Of a stretch of DNA of 64,000 nt, positions 61,334-64,000 are shown in pieces (position 1 is the stretch's first letter; each line of letters starts with the position of its first letter). Source of the stretch: Brevibacterium renqingii (lineage in GTDB: Bacteria; Actinomycetota; Actinomycetes; Actinomycetales; Brevibacteriaceae); NCBI RefSeq assembly GCF_017808105.1, contig NZ_JADBHF010000015.1, positions 18,000 through 81,999 on the forward strand. Direction: 5' to 3'. The translations under genes and the position numbers were made by a program. The notes below the pieces were generated by a model. The model saw nothing but the letters and a program-made list of their open reading frames with translations, did no database searches and was not told where the DNA came from.

Positions 61334-62374
61334 ATGTCCTCACCAGATCAGTTCGTCCACTCCTTCGCCGAGGTGGCCCTGGCCAATATCACTCGTGAGT
61401 ACCCCTTTGCCGCTCACCACGTCGCCCGGAGCCTCGCCGACATCGTGCCGGCCGGTGAGAAGAACCCGGCGTTCGCGAATTCCTACGACTGGCACTCGAG
61501 CGTGCACATGCACTACCTGCTCGCCTCACTACTTGGCACTGAGGCGGGACGCACGGCAAACTGGCGCGAAGAGGCCATCGAGGTGCTGTCGTCCCACTTG
61601 AGTGACGTGAATATGATCGCCGAGGCGGACTTCCTCCGTGACAATCCTTCGTGGGAACGGCCGTACGGCTGGGCATGGGCGGTTGAGCTCACTCGAGTGC
61701 TCAATGCCAACGAACTGCCCGAACTGCGTGCGCTCAGCAAGAACACCCAGGTGCTCGCTGACACTGTATTCGAGTTGGTGTCCACTTGGTTGCCGAAGGT
61801 CGTCGAACCAGTGCGTCACGGAGTTCACTCGAATACGGCATTCGGGCTGCGTCGCATCCTCGTGGGCGCCCGAGCAGCGGGCCGCCACGATGTCGTCGAC
61901 ATCGTCGCCGGTGCGGCTCGACGCTTCTACGCCGAGGACGTCGCGTGGAACTTCACGCAGGAGCGCAGCGGCCACGACTTCCTTTCGCCCGGGTTGTGCG
62001 AGGCCGACCTCATGGTCGAAGTCCTCACTGACGACGAGCGGGCCTCCTGGTTGCCCGGGTTCCTCTCTGACCTCTCCCCCGAATCACCAGCGCTGACTCC
62101 GGTCAAGGTGCATGACCCGAGTGATGGTCAGCAGAGCCATCTCTACGGACTGGGTCTGTCCGTGGCAGCCTCAGTGATGCGCTTAGCCCCACAGGTCGAG
62201 ACGATCGCCGAACATACCGGCGATGAATCACTCATGGAGCAGGCCAAAGGAATGCTCACCCGCGTCGACCCTCTCATGGGACCGGGCTTTGAGGCTGCTG
62301 TGTCCGACGAATACATGTCCTCGCACTGGGTGGCGACGTTTGCGTGGGAAGCTTTGCTCCTATCTACGAACTGA
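61334..62374 (+). CDS. DUF2891-family protein
   Basis: 346 residues. The N-terminal segment PAFANSYDWHSSVHMHYLLASLL and EADFLRDNPSWERPYGWAWAVEL, followed by HSNTAFGLRRIL and SGHDFLSPGLCEADLMVEVL, match the DUF2891 family. The repeated helical pairs suggest an alpha-alpha toroid, as in glycoside-type enzymes, but function is unknown. AGGAG lies 6 bases upstream. Confidence 0.85.
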   Translation: MSSPDQFVHSFAEVALANITREYPFAAHHVARSLADIVPAGEKNPAFANSYDWHSSVHMHYLLASLLGTEAGRTANWREEAIEVLSSHLSDVNMIAEADFLRDNPSWERPYGWAWAVELTRVLNANELPELRALSKNTQVLADTVFELVSTWLPKVVEPVRHGVHSNTAFGLRRILVGARAAGRHDVVDIVAGAARRFYAEDVAWNFTQERSGHDFLSPGLCEADLMVEVLTDDERASWLPGFLSDLSPESPALTPVKVHDPSDGQQSHLYGLGLSVAASVMRLAPQVETIAEHTGDESLMEQAKGMLTRVDPLMGPGFEAAVSDEYMSSHWVATFAWEALLLSTN

Positions 62375-62556
62375 ACTCGCTCAACATCGAAACTCAGTCG
62401 CCCTCTGCCTGTAATCGACCCAGCCGACGGACGGTTCTGGCTCACTCCTGACTTGCTTCACCTAAGCCGATTTTCGGTATTGATTCGGCATCGGTAGTGG
62501 TGAGAGAGCTGTCATCCGTGGAATTGGGACACTAAACAGGTCCGTAGAATGAGTGT

Positions 62557-63987
62557 ATGAGCCTGCGACTGAGGAAAGTCCCGACCGCGTCCGGGGCAAC
62601 CGCGGTCCAAATCGTGACGAAACGCCACGGCAAACTCACCGTCATCGAACACCTCGGCTCCGCACACACCCCAGCACAGTTGGCAGCACTCGAAGAGGCC
62701 GGCCGCGAGAAAATCAACGAGTCCACCGGACAGCTGTCTCTCGAACTCGACACCGGAAACAAGGTCTCTACCGGTTCACGTCGACGTGTGAAGGGATCGG
62801 CATCGCGTCGACTCATCGACACGATCCGCACCGCCTACGACAGGCTCGGCTTCCACGTCGTCGACGACGAAGCCTTCTTTCAGCTAGTACTGGCTCGCAT
62901 CGTCGAACCCACATCGAAGTCGGACAGCATTAGAGTCCTTGACGAACTCGGTGCCGATACCAAACACCGCAGCACTTTCACCAGGTGCCTGCAACGAGTC
63001 AATGCTGATGCGTACCGAGAAACCATCGCCTCGAAGTGCTTCGACTTTTCGGTCGCAACAACAGGGATCTCTTTGATCCTCTACGACGTCACGACCCTCT
63101 ATTTTGAGGCAGAGAAAGAAGACGAACTGCGCAAAGTCGGATACTCGAAAGAGCGTCGAGTCGACCCGCAGATCGTTGTCGGGTTGCTGGTCGATCGGAC
63201 TGGGTTTCCGTTAGAGATCGGCTGTTTCGAAGGCAACAAGGCAGAGACGTTCACGATGATCCCGATCGTCAAGGGATTCCAGGACCGACATGGGGTCACC
63301 GATATGGTCATCGTCGCTGATGCTGGAATGCTCTCAGCCGCGAACCTGAAGGCCATCGATGACGCCGGGCTTCGGTTCATCGTGGGATCACGGCAGACGA
63401 AGGCACCGAATGATCTCGCAACGTTCTTCACCTGGAACGGGACGAACACCGATGACGGGCAACTCGTCGATACCCTGACCCCACGAGCCACCGTTGCGTT
63501 GAACAAAAACCGGACTCTGACTCGCGCCGAACCCGTCTGGTCACCTGAAGACCATCCGCACGCCTGGCGAGCAGTGTGGCAATACCAGCGGAAACGAGCC
63601 GTGAGAGACCGGGAGACGCTGAATCTGCAGCGCAATCGGGCGATGCGCATCATCGATGGGGAATCGAAACCGAAAGCAGCACGGTTCGTCAAAACCAAGG
63701 GGTCGACGAAGGTCTTCGACGAGTCTGGTTATGACAAGGCCGTCGGGTTAGCCGGCTGGAAAGGCTACGTCACGAACATTGCTGCCAACGTGATGTCGGC
63801 GACCGACGTCGTTGGTTCCTATCACGACCTGTGGCATGTCGAGCAGTCTTTTCGAATGTCGAAGACTGACCTTCGAGCCCGCCCGATCTTCCATCGAACT
63901 CGTGACGCAATCGAGGCGCATTTGGGACTGATGCAAGGTTTGGTGACATCTGATCTGGCTTGTTCACAGGCAAGCCTGGAAGGATAG
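62557..63987 (+). CDS. IS1634-family transposase with replaced C-terminus
   Basis: 476 codons. DDE transposase with catalytic Asp in YDVTTLYFE, second Asp in VADAGMLS, and Glu in LWHVEQSFRMSK. HRTRDAIEAH (ending near 63920) is the usual IS1634 motif. Normally this is followed by a conserved hydrophobic LTIVFAALAV-like helix and some 50-60 further residues. Here the frame instead ends after about 20 unrelated residues. The enzyme therefore probably lost its last helices, most likely by insertion of another element at about 63921. Confidence 0.85.
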   Translation: MSLRLRKVPTASGATAVQIVTKRHGKLTVIEHLGSAHTPAQLAALEEAGREKINESTGQLSLELDTGNKVSTGSRRRVKGSASRRLIDTIRTAYDRLGFHVVDDEAFFQLVLARIVEPTSKSDSIRVLDELGADTKHRSTFTRCLQRVNADAYRETIASKCFDFSVATTGISLILYDVTTLYFEAEKEDELRKVGYSKERRVDPQIVVGLLVDRTGFPLEIGCFEGNKAETFTMIPIVKGFQDRHGVTDMVIVADAGMLSAANLKAIDDAGLRFIVGSRQTKAPNDLATFFTWNGTNTDDGQLVDTLTPRATVALNKNRTLTRAEPVWSPEDHPHAWRAVWQYQRKRAVRDRETLNLQRNRAMRIIDGESKPKAARFVKTKGSTKVFDESGYDKAVGLAGWKGYVTNIAANVMSATDVVGSYHDLWHVEQSFRMSKTDLRARPIFHRTRDAIEAHLGLMQGLVTSDLACSQASLEG

Positions 63988-64000
63988 ACACCATGCCACA
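63921..64000 (+). mobile_element. probable left end of a second insertion sequence
   Basis: The sequence after the transposase break is unrelated to IS1634. It contains GGAAGG followed 9 bases on by ATGCCACA at 63993, i.e. a ribosome binding site and start of a new reading frame beginning Met-Pro, as is common for IS3-type orfA genes. The window ends before the frame can be identified. Confidence 0.45.

Overview
The window is chromosomal DNA of a high-GC Gram-positive actinomycete, most probably Brevibacterium or a close relative. This assignment is inferred from gene content: very high GC third positions, a DUF222-HNH endonuclease, a mycothiol-type (maleylpyruvate isomerase-like) protein, a LIP-family secretory lipase, an actinobacterial Lgt, and a heavy load of amino-acid, purine and acyl-CoA catabolism. 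No rRNA, tRNA or CRISPR array was seen.

Layout. 1-9.9 kb: histidine utilisation. A minus-strand operon (hutI, hutH, an M20 amidohydrolase, hutF, IclR regulator cut by the left edge) lies beside a divergent SDR, and hutU sits further on. 9.9-16 kb: a RibD/DHFR-like reductase; a LysR, CoA-transferase and acyl-CoA dehydrogenase set; and an NCS1 permease. A 16-bp palindrome occurs in front of hutI/SDR, in front of hutU, and (14/16) in front of the NCS1 permease, which ties the scattered genes into one putative regulon. 16-25 kb: secreted lipase, amidase, DUF222-HNH protein, a MarR-controlled pair and lgt. 25-32 kb: NCS2 purine permease, an aminotransferase, and a CstR-type persulfide-defence locus (MBL-rhodanese fusion, TauE exporter, small Cys-rich protein, CsoR/CstR-family regulator) with two matching ATACCC-N4-GGGTAT operators.

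32-45 kb: SDR, cupin, FAD amine oxidase, aminotransferase, a coupled lipoprotein/OmpA pair, hydrolases, HAD dehalogenase, MHS-type transporter, M20 peptidase and zinc alcohol dehydrogenase. 44.8-47.9 kb: a SNF2 helicase. 48-52.7 kb: a less GC-rich block (APC permease, CaiC-like acyl-CoA ligase, enoyl-CoA hydratase, TetR) that looks horizontally acquired. 53-57.5 kb: amino-acid deamination (aspartase, Lrp, M20 amidohydrolase, diaminopropionate ammonia-lyase-like enzyme).

57.9-61 kb holds the most unusual gene: one continuous 637-codon reading frame that fuses an NCS2 nucleobase permease to a zinc cytidine/guanine-deaminase-type domain, divergent from a LysR gene. The right edge has a DUF2891 gene and an IS1634-like transposase whose C-terminus is replaced by foreign sequence, probably a second insertion.

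The genome also carries many short intergenic tandem repeats (17, 18, 26 and 30 bp periods).
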